The translations under genes and the position numbers were made by a program. 8,172 bases of DNA from Desulfobacteraceae bacterium (GTDB lineage: Bacteria; Desulfobacterota; DSM-4660; Desulfatiglandales; Desulfatiglandaceae): assembly GCA_020349865.1 (NCBI GenBank), contig CP070700.1, positions 4,787,362 through 4,795,533 on the forward strand. Direction: 5' to 3'. The notes under the pieces were generated by a model, which saw only the letters and a program-made list of their open reading frames with translations, had not been told where the DNA came from and ran no database searches. Shown piece by piece: positions 1-7,595 of the stretch (positions are counted from its first letter, which is position 1; each line of letters starts with the position of its first letter).

Positions 1-28
1 ACTGTAACCGAAACTATCTTGCTAAGTT

Positions 29-168
29 AGTTGAAAGTCTTATGGACGGTCATTGCGAGGAGTGAAGCGACGAAGCAATCACCTGATTTCTAATAGTTAC
101 GCCATCTGAGATTGCTTCGCTTCGCTCGCAATGACAGGTGAAATGACTTTTTACGAAGCCGTCAAGAA
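29..168 (+). repeat. Dispersed palindromic repeat, element A copy 1
   Basis: An imperfect long palindrome. GTCATTGCGAG at 49-59 pairs with CTCGCAATGAC at 125-135, and the next parts of the arms (GAAGCAATC near 72-80, GATTGCTTC near 110-118) pair as well. The same element recurs at about 6653-6823 in the same orientation. Bases 83-156 match 6741-6814 at 70 of 74 positions, and 108-156 is identical to 6766-6814. The right end (GACTTTTTACGAA then GCCGTCAA) is well preserved. The left end (TTGAAAGTC at 31-39) is a decayed form of the TTCGTAAAAAGTC seen in copy 2. It carries no gene of its own and behaves like a MITE or REP-type element. Its right arm runs into the following reading frame and includes that frame's first ATG. 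Outer boundaries are approximate. Confidence 0.85.
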
Positions 169-1642
169 TAAATCTATGATCGCCATTATCCTTTGTTATA
201 TTATTTTTGGTTTTGTCCTCGTTATTTATGGAGCCCAGGTTTGCCCTTTTTTAGAATGTTTCGGGTATTTCCAGGCCTTAACAAATATTTTTATACCTAT
301 CTTGTTACTCCTGCCTTTAAGGGCTTATCTTTTTAAGGAGCATATCCGAAAAATCCACGACTTTGGTTCAGCTCAGGACTCAGCCCTGTACTCGCTTCCC
401 TGGAGAGAATTTATAACAGACCTTGCTGTGTGGCTTCTTACCGGCCTGGGCATTGGTTTTCTTTACGTTTTCTACTCCCATGCGCCCGTTCTGACAGGAC
501 TGAAGGTATTTCTTGGATGTATTGCTTTTGGACTGTTCGGCGGTATGCTTTGCTTTCTTTCTATGGAAAAAAGAATCATTGAGTTTTTAAAAACAATGAG
601 AGCGCGGGTCCCTTTCAGTCCTAAAAGGGTTCTCTCCGTTTCAAGCAAAATGCTTTTTTTCACCATAACAGTCCTGGTCTTTATGGTCATAGCAATACTG
701 CTCATGGCTTTTATGGACATTAATTATCTCCTTGCGCATAAAGATTCTCTTAGCATTGACTTCTTCTTCGGACTTTTTAAGGAGATCCTGTTTGCCTTTG
801 CGGTTCTCCTTGTGTTGAGTTTGTTTATCCTCGGCAAATATTCTCAAAATCTTAAGACAATCCTTTCCATTCAATTAAGCGCCATGGGAGATATCAGCCG
901 GGGAAACTACGATGTTCAGGTACCGGCCGTTACCAGTGATGAATTCGGATTGATAGCGGCCAAGACCAATGAGATGATTAAAGGGTTGAAGGAAAAAGAC
1001 TTCTGCCAAATCAGCTTTGGGAGGTTTGTTACGCCCGAGGTGAGCGATAGGATCTTGAAAGGGGAGGTGCCGCTTGAAGGAGAGTTAAGGGACGTCACGA
1101 TCCTGCTGTGTGATTTAAGGGGCTACACAACGTTTGTAGAGAGCAGAGAACCGAGGGAAGTGGTCAAATTCCTCAATGAGTACTTCTCTGAAATGGAGCA
1201 GGCAATAAAACAATATGAGGGAATTGTTCTGCAGTTTATAGGGGATGAAATTGAGGCAGTATTTGGTGCTCCGCTGGATCTCCCCGGCCATCCTGAAAAG
1301 GCGGTTATGGCAGCCCTCGAAATGAGAGACCGCCTTAAGGATCTTAACAGCAAAAGAGAGTCTATGAGGAAAAATCCCGTGGCACATGGCATAGGAATTC
1401 ATACAGGTCGGGTTTTGGCAGGAAGTATAGGAAGTCCGGAGCGTCTTGTCTATTCTATGGTTGGCGATACAGTCAACACCGCCTCCAGGATACAGTCCTT
1501 GAACAAAACGTTCGGGACCGATATTCTTGTAAGCCAGAAAACGAAGGATTTATTGAAGGGAAAGAATTTTAATCTTTCCAGTTTGGGTAAAACGGCTCTC
1601 AAGGGAAAGAGTGAGAAAATCGAGATCTTCAAAGTTCTCTGA
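131..1642 (+). CDS. Membrane-bound class III adenylate/guanylate cyclase with HAMP-like linker
   Basis: This protein should make a cyclic nucleotide (cAMP most likely) from NTP at the inner membrane. Residues 16-236 hold about six hydrophobic segments (near 16-35, 50-67, 97-115, 121-144, 174-195, 212-235). A HAMP-like linker follows (about 237-290), then a class III catalytic domain (about 318-503). Both metal-binding aspartates are present (Asp328 in LLCDLRGYT, Asp372 in FIGDEIEAVFG), as are the transition-state Asn449 and Arg453 in GDTVNTASR. The two base-selecting positions are unusual: Gln368 where Lys is typical, and Ser442 where Asp or Thr is typical, so the base preference cannot be read from the sequence. 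The start is uncertain. ATG 131 and ATG 143 both lie in the upstream repeat, and ATG 176 is the first beyond it. AGGTG at 136-140 is only 2 bases before ATG 143, and no site has a good ribosome binding sequence. The next gene follows closely, so co-transcription is likely. Confidence 0.9.
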   Translation: MTGEMTFYEAVKNKSMIAIILCYIIFGFVLVIYGAQVCPFLECFGYFQALTNIFIPILLLLPLRAYLFKEHIRKIHDFGSAQDSALYSLPWREFITDLAVWLLTGLGIGFLYVFYSHAPVLTGLKVFLGCIAFGLFGGMLCFLSMEKRIIEFLKTMRARVPFSPKRVLSVSSKMLFFTITVLVFMVIAILLMAFMDINYLLAHKDSLSIDFFFGLFKEILFAFAVLLVLSLFILGKYSQNLKTILSIQLSAMGDISRGNYDVQVPAVTSDEFGLIAAKTNEMIKGLKEKDFCQISFGRFVTPEVSDRILKGEVPLEGELRDVTILLCDLRGYTTFVESREPREVVKFLNEYFSEMEQAIKQYEGIVLQFIGDEIEAVFGAPLDLPGHPEKAVMAALEMRDRLKDLNSKRESMRKNPVAHGIGIHTGRVLAGSIGSPERLVYSMVGDTVNTASRIQSLNKTFGTDILVSQKTKDLLKGKNFNLSSLGKTALKGKSEKIEIFKVL

Positions 1643-1656
1643 AACAATCTCATGAT

Positions 1657-1660
1657 GGAG
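1657..1660 (+). promoter_or_regulatory. Ribosome binding site deciding the fusion-protein start
   Basis: GGAG at 1657-1660 lies 6 bases before ATG 1667 and 3 bases before ATG 1664. It overlaps or follows the earlier in-frame ATGs at 1652 and 1655, so it cannot serve them. ATG 1667 also gives the cleaner lipoprotein signal peptide (MKIRLHCLFVF), with positive charge at the second and fourth residues. Confidence 0.6.
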
Positions 1661-1666
1661 TATATG

Positions 1667-2827
1667 ATGAAAATACGACTTCACTGTCTATTCGTCTTTT
1701 TGCTGCTTTTTTCTTTGCCTGCGTGCAGCGAAAAAATTGAGCCCGGGACATCATCGAAATCCCCTCCGGTGGTAATGGATGTATCCGTGGAAACCGCTCG
1801 AATGACCGACCGGCCCCTAATTTATGAAGCCGTTGGAACAGTAAAGGCCGGAATCACCAGTAATTTAGCCAGCAAGCTGCTTGGCACTGTAGAGGCTGTT
1901 CGTGTACGAGAAGGGGACCGGGTGAAAAAGGGAGACGCCCTTATCGTTATGGACCAGCGGCAGGTGGAGGCCGGGGTGAATAAGGCCGAAGCAGGCCTGT
2001 CTGAGGCCAAGAAGGCTCTGACCGCAGCCATATCTGCCCGTGATGCTGCGCGTGCTCAAGAAAAACTTGCGCTTGCCACATATGAAAGATATCGAGACCT
2101 TAAAAAGCAAGACTTGATAAGCGCACAAAATTTTGAGGAAAAAGAAGCACACTATCGCCAGGCAAAGGCAGATCAGCAAAAGGCAGAGGCCATGATAGAT
2201 GCAGCCACTGCCCGCGTCAAGCAGGCAGAAGCGGAGGTGGCGGGAGTGCGGTTAACTAAAAAAGATGCAGTGATTACCGCCCCTCACGACGGTATTATCA
2301 CCGAAAAATTAGTCGATAAAGGGGACCTGGCTTCGCCGGGAACCCCGCTGCTCACCCTTGAAACCACCTATGGCTTTTGTGTGGATATGATACTGCCAGA
2401 GACATATATCGGCTATGTGGAGACCGGGCAGAAGGTATTTGTAAAAGTCCCCGCCCTGGAAACAGGACCTTTGGAAGGGAATGTGTGCACCATCGTTCCC
2501 GGTGCAGACCAGAAAAGCCGCTCCTTTATCGTCAAGATTAACTTGCCTATAGATAAAAAGGTCAGATCAGGTCTGTTTGCCCGGGTAGAGATTCCAATGG
2601 GCCATATTAAAAAACTTTTGATACCCCCCAAAGCGGTAATTACCCGAGGGCAACTCACCGGACTCTACCTGGTGGATGCTGAAAACATAGCAAACTTTCG
2701 TCTTATTCGTATTGGCAAGACCTCTGGAGAGTCTGTGGAAGTCCTTTCAGGGCTCAAGGAAGGAGACCGCTACATTTCGGAGCCAGCACCAACAATGGTT
2801 GATGGCGCCAAGGTTAAAGTAAAATGA
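1667..2827 (+). CDS. RND efflux periplasmic adaptor (membrane fusion protein), lipoprotein
   Basis: This is the periplasmic adaptor (HlyD/AcrA type) that links an RND permease to an outer membrane channel. From Met 1667 it has 386 residues. The signal peptide ends in the lipobox LPAC with Cys20 as the lipidated residue. The first half of the lipoyl-like domain lies near 55-95 (VREGDRVKKGDAL). A long Ala/Glu/Lys-rich coiled-coil hairpin spans about 97-198, and the second lipoyl half lies near 199-233 (ITAPHDGIITEKLVDKGD). A beta-barrel region (about 235-310) and a membrane-proximal domain (about 310-386) complete the usual order. Length and layout are normal for the family. Three further in-frame ATGs (1652, 1655, 1664) lie upstream, and 1667 is chosen for its ribosome binding site. 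The gene begins 24 bases after the cyclase stop. Its partner permease starts 565 bases downstream, beyond two inserted elements. The stop codon lies inside the target duplication of element B1. The exported substrate cannot be deduced. Confidence 0.93.
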   Translation: MKIRLHCLFVFLLLFSLPACSEKIEPGTSSKSPPVVMDVSVETARMTDRPLIYEAVGTVKAGITSNLASKLLGTVEAVRVREGDRVKKGDALIVMDQRQVEAGVNKAEAGLSEAKKALTAAISARDAARAQEKLALATYERYRDLKKQDLISAQNFEEKEAHYRQAKADQQKAEAMIDAATARVKQAEAEVAGVRLTKKDAVITAPHDGIITEKLVDKGDLASPGTPLLTLETTYGFCVDMILPETYIGYVETGQKVFVKVPALETGPLEGNVCTIVPGADQKSRSFIVKINLPIDKKVRSGLFARVEIPMGHIKKLLIPPKAVITRGQLTGLYLVDAENIANFRLIRIGKTSGESVEVLSGLKEGDRYISEPAPTMVDGAKVKVK

Positions 2828-2994
2828 TGGTTCATCCGGTTAATGAGTACCGCGAAACTGATCAGATATGAAGTTGGTAGACGGGAAGGTCGAATCACGA
2901 AGGCCTTCCTGCAGTCACTACGAAAAGACCGCTTCAACCTTCAACCCCGCAACAATGTGTTGTGTTGAGGCATACTCATTAACCGGATGAACCA
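2828..2994. mobile_element. Small non-autonomous element B, intact copy (B1)
   Basis: A 167-base element bounded by perfect 22-bp terminal inverted repeats (2828-2849 and 2973-2994; ends TGGTTCATCC and GGATGAACCA). It is flanked by a direct repeat AAATGA at 2822-2827 and 2995-3000, a likely 6-bp target duplication. The left duplication contains the stop codon of the fusion protein, so insertion fell directly behind the gene and left the protein intact. A second copy at 7609-8078 is related across its whole length once the element nested in it is removed. B1 has 27 bases more than that copy, in the region of about 2897-2924. It encodes no protein. Near the right end, CAACA-ATG-TGTTG forms a small hairpin. 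The family is not one I can name. Confidence 0.85.
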
Positions 2995-3044
2995 AAATGA
3001 TCGCATGCGTAAGCCTGTTGTCTTATTTTTCGTAGGTGATAACA

Positions 3045-3343
3045 GGTAACAGTTCAACACTTTGAAAGAATCATTATTGGATTACTGGGCCGTGGATATC
3101 TCTCTCAGAAGGGTCGCAACACAAATTCTTCGGTGCTCGTAAAACGCCCCCATGAATGGAAACCCAAGCGCAGAACAGGCAGAGAAATCTACTGTAACTA
3201 AGGAGTCTTTCTTGTGGGGCTGCCCATGGATGAGTTTTAGGGCTGATCTGCCGTGCAATGGAATGAGGCAGGTTTTTGCGGCCCTTCTGAGAGAGATACC
3301 TACGGCCCATTCGGAACTATTTTCAAGCAACTAAACCGTTACA
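3045..3343. mobile_element. Non-autonomous element C, copy 1 (C1), with long inverted arms
   Basis: About 299 bases between fusion protein and permease with no gene. The ends are imperfect inverted repeats (GGTAACAGTT at 3045-3054, pairing with AACCGTTAC up to 3342). A strong inner stem pairs 3087-3117 with 3278-3308 at 28 of 31 positions, including a perfect 17-bp core (3097-3113 with 3282-3298). The left arm aligns with the left arm of C2 at 7703-7773. The middle (about 3118-3277) resembles the reverse complement of the middle of C2, for instance around TGGGGCTGCCC and CTGCCGT. No clear target duplication is visible, so this copy is probably older than C2. Short reading frames across it on both strands are not conserved in C2 and are not called as genes. 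The original intergenic DNA seems to be only 3001-3044 and 3344-3392. Confidence 0.75.
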
Positions 3344-3392
3344 TTTCTTTAAAGCCCAGTAACCCTTTATAGGATACAGGGAAGGTGGCCCC

Positions 3393-6300
3393 ATGAAACA
3401 TCCTGTAGGTGCGGCGGGTAAAATCGCCCGGGCATTTATAAATTCAAAGCTAACCCCACTTATCATCATTGCGTCAATCATTTTAGGTATGGCTGCTGTC
3501 TTGGTCCTCCCGAGGGAGGAAGAGCCACAGATCATTGTGCCAATGATCGATATATTTGTCAGCATGCCGGGTGCAAGCGCCAAAGAGGTGGAGCAGCGTG
3601 TTTCCAAACCAATGGAAAAGCTTCTCTGGGAAATTCCCGGAGTGGAGTACATCTATTCCACATCCAGTCCCGGCATGTCCATGGCGGTAGTTCGGTTCTT
3701 TGTGGGAGAGGACGAGGAGGAATCAATCGTCAGGTTACAGTCCAAACTGACGGCCAATTACGATCTGATTCCTGAAGGCGTCTCTGCCCCCATTGTTAAA
3801 CCCCGGTATATTGATGATGTCCCCATTCTTGCCCTGACCTTCTGGGGGGATGATGCCGATCATTACATTTTGCGCAGGGTTGTGGCCGAAGTGGAAGACC
3901 TGGTAAAGCGCGAGGACAACGTTTCCATCACCAGTATTATTGGGGGCTACCGACGGCAGGTTGAAGTCCGTCTGGATTCTATGCGGTTGGCAGCCTTTCA
4001 TGTGGATGCCGGCACCATTCTTAAGATGCTTCGTGCTGCCAATCGGGAGTCGGAAACCGGAACGTACCCTTCTGTGGACGGGGAAACTCAAGTCCATACG
4101 GGAGCCTTTCTACGTGACGCAGATGATGTGGGCAGGGTGGTTGTGGGCATCCATGGAGATCGCCCCGTTTACCTTAAAGATGTGGCTGCAATTGTAGATG
4201 GCCCTGAAGAGCCTGATCAGTATGTGTTCCTCGGGATGGGACCTGCTGTTGATGAAAAGGAAACCGGTGGTGAGCATACCTCTGATGCCGTCTATCCTGC
4301 CGTTACTCTTACCGTTGCCAAGCGAAAGGGCGCAAATGCCATCACCGTAGCCGAAAGGGTCCTTAAGCGGGTGGAAGAGAGCCGTGGAATAATTATTCCG
4401 GATAACATCCACATGACCGTGACCCGGCATTACGGAGAGACGGCAAAGGAGAAATCTGATGAGCTTCTGCTGCACATGTTCATTGCGGTTTTTTCTGTGA
4501 CCCTCCTTATATGGTTCGCCCTTGGCCGCCGCGAATCAGGTGTCGTTGCATTGGCCATTCCGGTAACCTTGGCCCTCACTCTCGCTGTTTTTTATCTTTA
4601 TGGCTATACGTTGAACCGCATCACCCTTTTTGCCCTTATCTTCTCCATCGGTATTTTGGTGGATGACGCCATTGTCGTTGTTGAAAACATTGTTCGCCAT
4701 TTTCGCCTTCCTGAAAACAAGGATCGCCCGTTTCTTGAGGTGGCTGTTGAGGCCGTGGACGAGGTGGGAAATCCCACCATTCTTGCAACCCTTACCGTGA
4801 TTGCCGCCATCCTGCCCATGGCCTTTGTAGGCGGTCTCATGGGTCCTTACATGCGGCCAATCCCTGTAGGGGCCTCGGCTGCCATGTTCTTTTCTCTTCT
4901 GGTTGCCTTTGTTGTCACACCGTGGGCATCCATGCGCCTTCTAAAACAAAAAAAGCATGGTGGAGGTGAGGAGCACGGAGAGAAGGAAGACTGGAGTATC
5001 AGACTCTATCGCCGTATCATGACCCCCCTTATTGAATCATCTTTCCGGAGGTGGCTTTTTTTAATTGTAGTCGTGGTGCTTCTGTTAGGGGCCTGCTCCC
5101 TTATTTTCGTGGGCTACGTCAAGGTTAAGATGCTGCCTTTTGACAACAAGAGCGAGTTTCAGGTGATTATAGATATGCCCGAGTCCGCCACCCTGGAGGA
5201 GACATCTTCTGTGGCATTAGAAATGGGGGAGTTTTTGAAAACGGTGAACGAGGTGGTGGATTATGAGATATATGTTGGCGCGGCAGCGCCTTATAATTTT
5301 AACGGCCTGGTCCGCCATTATTATCTGAGACGAGGTCCCAATGTGGCCGATATCCAGGTGAATCTTGCGGGCAAGCATCATCGAAAAGCCCAAAGCCATG
5401 ACATAGCTAAACGGGTGAGGCCTGAGCTCAAGCGCATTGCTGATAAATACATGGCCCGCATAAAGGTGGCAGAAGTACCCCCTGGCCCCCCGGTATTGTC
5501 CACACTTGTTGCGGAAATCTATGGGCCTGACTATGAGCGCCAGCGCCTTATCGCAAAAGAAGTGCTCAAGATTCTTGAAGAGACCCCGGGCGTGGTGGAT
5601 GTGGATTGGTTCATGGAAGAAAAACAGGCCCGTATCAATTTAGTTGTTGATAGAGAGAAGGCGGCCCTTCACGGTATAAGCGTGGAACAGATTGATCAGG
5701 CCCTTCAGATTGCCCTCAAAGGGATGCAAGGAGGTTTGCTTCATCGACCTGAAGAAAAAGAGGATGTGCCCATTGTGGTGCGCCTGCCATTGGCTGACAG
5801 GGCGGGGATTAAGAGATTGGCGGCCATGAAGATTCCATCGGCCGGTGGGGGACTCATATCGCTTACCGATCTGGTAACGGCCCATGAAACCGAACGCGAC
5901 CGCAGTATTTACCATAAGAATTTGATGCCGGTGGTATATGTTACCGGGGATGTGGCCGGGGTTAAGGAAAGTCCGGTGTATGCCATTCTCGAAATGCGCA
6001 AGAAAATCGATGCCATCATCCTTCCTGAGGGGTATAAGATCAAACAGCATACGGCCGGTATTCCTGAAAGTGACAGCCGATTCGCCATGAAATGGGACGG
6101 TGAGTGGCATATCACCTACGAGGTCTTCCGCGATCTGGGAATCGCCTTTGGTGTGGTCTTAGTGCTTATTTTCATCCTTGTGGTGGGCTGGTTCCAGTCC
6201 CTCAGCACACCTTTAGTCATCATGGCCGCCATCCCTTTCTCCTTGGTGGGCATCCTGCCGGTACATGGGTTGATGGGCGCATTCTTTACGGCTACATCCA

Positions 6301-6656
6301 TGATCGGTTTCATCGCAGGCGCCGGTATTGTGGTGCGCAACTCCATCATATTAGTGGACTTCATCGAGCTCCGCCTCAAGGAGGGCATGCCGCTTAATAA
6401 AGCCGTCATCGATGCCGGAGCCGTTCGTTTCCGTCCCATGATGCTTACGGCCGCCGCCGTAGTTGTAGCCGCCTCGGTTATTCTTTTTGACCCCATCTTT
6501 CAGGGACTGGCCATATCGCTCATGGCCGGTGAAGTGGCATCCCTTTTACTCTCCCGGATGACGGTGCCTATACTCTACTACTTAGACAAGCGGTGGGAGC
6601 TGGCCCACGGCCACCAGGATCTCGTAAAAGGCTCATCTACTGAGAGCAACAGTTGA
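3393..6656 (+). CDS. RND-family efflux permease (inner-membrane pump subunit)
   Basis: This is a proton-driven RND exporter of 1087 residues, near the usual length for the family, with the standard duplicated layout. TM1 lies near 19-40, the first porter/docking region near 41-345, and TM2-TM6 near 357-508. A short charged cytoplasmic loop ([14 protein letters not shown]) follows, then TM7 near 554-576, the second porter region near 577-905, and TM8-TM12 near 914-1065. The proton-relay pair Asp424-Asp425 stands in [13 protein letters not shown]. Thr1019 in RPMMLTAAA matches the TM11 threonine of AcrB. The TM10 lysine (AcrB Lys940) is replaced by Arg982 in [13 protein letters not shown], which I recall as common in some RND subgroups. 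ATG 3393 follows AAGGTGG at 3382-3388 with a 4-base gap. Its adaptor lies upstream across the B1 and C1 insertions. No outer membrane factor is encoded here. The substrate, whether metal, drug or lipid, cannot be told. The stop codon falls in the outer end of repeat A copy 2. Confidence 0.96.
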   Translation: MKHPVGAAGKIARAFINSKLTPLIIIASIILGMAAVLVLPREEEPQIIVPMIDIFVSMPGASAKEVEQRVSKPMEKLLWEIPGVEYIYSTSSPGMSMAVVRFFVGEDEEESIVRLQSKLTANYDLIPEGVSAPIVKPRYIDDVPILALTFWGDDADHYILRRVVAEVEDLVKREDNVSITSIIGGYRRQVEVRLDSMRLAAFHVDAGTILKMLRAANRESETGTYPSVDGETQVHTGAFLRDADDVGRVVVGIHGDRPVYLKDVAAIVDGPEEPDQYVFLGMGPAVDEKETGGEHTSDAVYPAVTLTVAKRKGANAITVAERVLKRVEESRGIIIPDNIHMTVTRHYGETAKEKSDELLLHMFIAVFSVTLLIWFALGRRESGVVALAIPVTLALTLAVFYLYGYTLNRITLFALIFSIGILVDDAIVVVENIVRHFRLPENKDRPFLEVAVEAVDEVGNPTILATLTVIAAILPMAFVGGLMGPYMRPIPVGASAAMFFSLLVAFVVTPWASMRLLKQKKHGGGEEHGEKEDWSIRLYRRIMTPLIESSFRRWLFLIVVVVLLLGACSLIFVGYVKVKMLPFDNKSEFQVIIDMPESATLEETSSVALEMGEFLKTVNEVVDYEIYVGAAAPYNFNGLVRHYYLRRGPNVADIQVNLAGKHHRKAQSHDIAKRVRPELKRIADKYMARIKVAEVPPGPPVLSTLVAEIYGPDYERQRLIAKEVLKILEETPGVVDVDWFMEEKQARINLVVDREKAALHGISVEQIDQALQIALKGMQGGLLHRPEEKEDVPIVVRLPLADRAGIKRLAAMKIPSAGGGLISLTDLVTAHETERDRSIYHKNLMPVVYVTGDVAGVKESPVYAILEMRKKIDAIILPEGYKIKQHTAGIPESDSRFAMKWDGEWHITYEVFRDLGIAFGVVLVLIFILVVGWFQSLSTPLVIMAAIPFSLVGILPVHGLMGAFFTATSMIGFIAGAGIVVRNSIILVDFIELRLKEGMPLNKAVIDAGAVRFRPMMLTAAAVVVAASVILFDPIFQGLAISLMAGEVASLLLSRMTVPILYYLDKRWELAHGHQDLVKGSSTESNS

Positions 6657-6823
6657 TGGTTTCGTAAAAAGTCTCATGGGCGGTCATTGCGAGCCTGCGA
6701 CGAGCTCAGCCGAGGCGGAGTGAAGCGACGACGCAATATCCTGATTTCAACTAGTTACGCCAACCGAGATTGCTTCGCTTCGCTCGCAATGACAGGTGAA
6801 ATGACTTTTTACGAGCACATCAA
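6653..6823 (+). repeat. Dispersed palindromic repeat, element A copy 2
   Basis: This is the better preserved copy of element A. The outer inverted ends TTCGTAAAAAGTC (6661-6673) and GACTTTTTACGAG (6803-6815) pair, and weaker pairing (TTGATG with CATCAA) extends them to about 6653 and 6823. GTCATTGCGAG at 6683-6693 pairs with CTCGCAATGAC at 6783-6793. Relative to copy 1 it carries 24 extra bases at 6694-6717 in the left arm. It shares the 49 identical bases 6766-6814 with copy 1 and has the same orientation. The TGA stop of the permease (6654-6656) lies in its left end. Its right arm can be read as a 14-residue peptide, MTGEMTFYEHIKVD (6789-6833), whose first nine residues equal the N-terminus of the cyclase frame. 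I regard that peptide as an accident of the repeat. Confidence 0.85.
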
Positions 6824-6896
6824 AGTTGATTAAGAAAGACGCTTGTTGATTGCCAGGACTGCGTCACACTATGATCACATAAAACGACGGGGGGAT

Positions 6897-6900
6897 AAGG
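6897..6900 (+). promoter_or_regulatory. Ribosome binding site deciding the HEAT-protein start
   Basis: AAGG at 6897-6900, in a purine-rich run (GGGGGATAAGG), lies 5 bases before GTG 6906. The longer reading of this frame would begin at TTG 6843, which has only a weak AAGAAAG well upstream. The extra 21 residues (through HIKRRGDKVSV) look unlike the rest of the protein, so GTG 6906 is preferred. Confidence 0.5.
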
Positions 6901-6905
6901 TTTCA

Positions 6906-7595
6906 GTGTCAACATCTCAATTTGGTGGCCGTGCTCTAAAAAAGAACGTCTATGAACTGCTGGCATCAGTTGACTTTGATACGGCCCTGGTGGAATTGTG
7001 CCGACTTCCCTCTCGCAAGGTAATCAATTCACTTTTTTCGTTCCTCTACAATAAGGATGAGCAGATAAAATGGCGCGCGGTCACGGCCTTTGGTGCGGTT
7101 GTGACAAAACTTGCAGATGAAGATATGGAAGCCGCGCGAATGATAATGCGTCGGCTCATGTGGAACCTGAACGATGAATCAGGTGGTATTGGCTGGGGTT
7201 CACCGGAGGCCATGGGGGAGGCATTGGCCTGCCATGAAGAACTTGCAAAAGAATATGCCAGGATTCTGCTGTCATACGCACGCGAAGATGGGAACTACCT
7301 GGAGCATGAAGTCTTACAGCGCGGCCTCCTTTGGGGGATTGGGAGGCTGTCCCAGGTCAGGCCCGACCTCGTAAAAGATGCCATTCCATATCTGATACCT
7401 TACCTGAAATCCGGTGATGTATATGTCAGGGGATTGGCGGCATGGAGTATGGGATTAATTGGTGCGAGTAATGCCCGTTCAGGGCTTGAGCATCTTACCA
7501 GGGATGAGGCGGAAATTCAGATGTATGTTGACCGAAAGCTCATTAAACGCAAGGTAAAAGAACTGGCAGAAAAGGCATTAGAGAGATTGTCGTAA
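6906..7595 (+). CDS. HEAT-repeat-like protein, resembles DVU0298 family
   Basis: A soluble, helix-rich protein of 229 residues (from GTG 6906) without signal peptide or membrane segment. Helical pairs typical of HEAT or PBS-lyase-type repeats can be seen at about 37-69 (KWRAVTAFGAVV), 133-167 (LQRGLLWGIGRL, then PDLVKDAIPYLIPYL) and 170-198 (VYVRGLAAWSMGLIG). A striking conserved-looking block WNLNDESGGIGWG stands at 86-98, followed by SPEAMGE. From memory this block matches a family named after Desulfovibrio DVU0298, whose function is not established; I could not check this. HEAT folds usually serve as protein-binding scaffolds, so a scaffold or maturation role is a guess. An in-frame extension to TTG 6843 would add 21 residues. 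The gene stands alone between repeat A copy 2 and element B2, and nothing ties it to the efflux genes. Confidence 0.8.
   Translation: MSTSQFGGRALKKNVYELLASVDFDTALVELCRLPSRKVINSLFSFLYNKDEQIKWRAVTAFGAVVTKLADEDMEAARMIMRRLMWNLNDESGGIGWGSPEAMGEALACHEELAKEYARILLSYAREDGNYLEHEVLQRGLLWGIGRLSQVRPDLVKDAIPYLIPYLKSGDVYVRGLAAWSMGLIGASNARSGLEHLTRDEAEIQMYVDRKLIKRKVKELAEKALERLS

Noticed and set aside
2997..3035. ATG in the right target duplication of B1 opening a 12-residue peptide (MIACVSLLSYFS)
   Set aside because: Too short, no homologue that I recognise, and the ATG is simply the duplicated AAATGA.
3074..3330. Minus-strand reading frames of 78 and 82 residues in the same gap
   Set aside because: Both run through the inverted arms of C1. 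The corresponding part of C2 is closed by an early stop (MGISFSKVS), so there is no conserved coding.
3152..3334. A 60-residue + strand reading frame between adaptor and permease
   Set aside because: It lies inside element C1, and the matching stretch of C2 reaches a stop after ten codons (MKLPFWGCPG). It has no ribosome binding sequence of note and no recognisable domain.
3344..3392. A promoter for the permease in the short stretch between C1 and its start (TTTATAGGATAC)
   Set aside because: The -10-like string is weak and no convincing -35 box stands at the right distance. A promoter is possible but not supported by sequence alone.
641..6496. Several minus-strand reading frames of 60-156 residues opposite the cyclase, adaptor and permease
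   Set aside because: They overlap long genes with clear domains, lack recognisable motifs and are explained as antisense shadows.
29..6823. CRISPR array or integron-like repeats
   Set aside because: Only two copies of each element are present, kilobases apart, without regular spacers, cas genes or an integrase.
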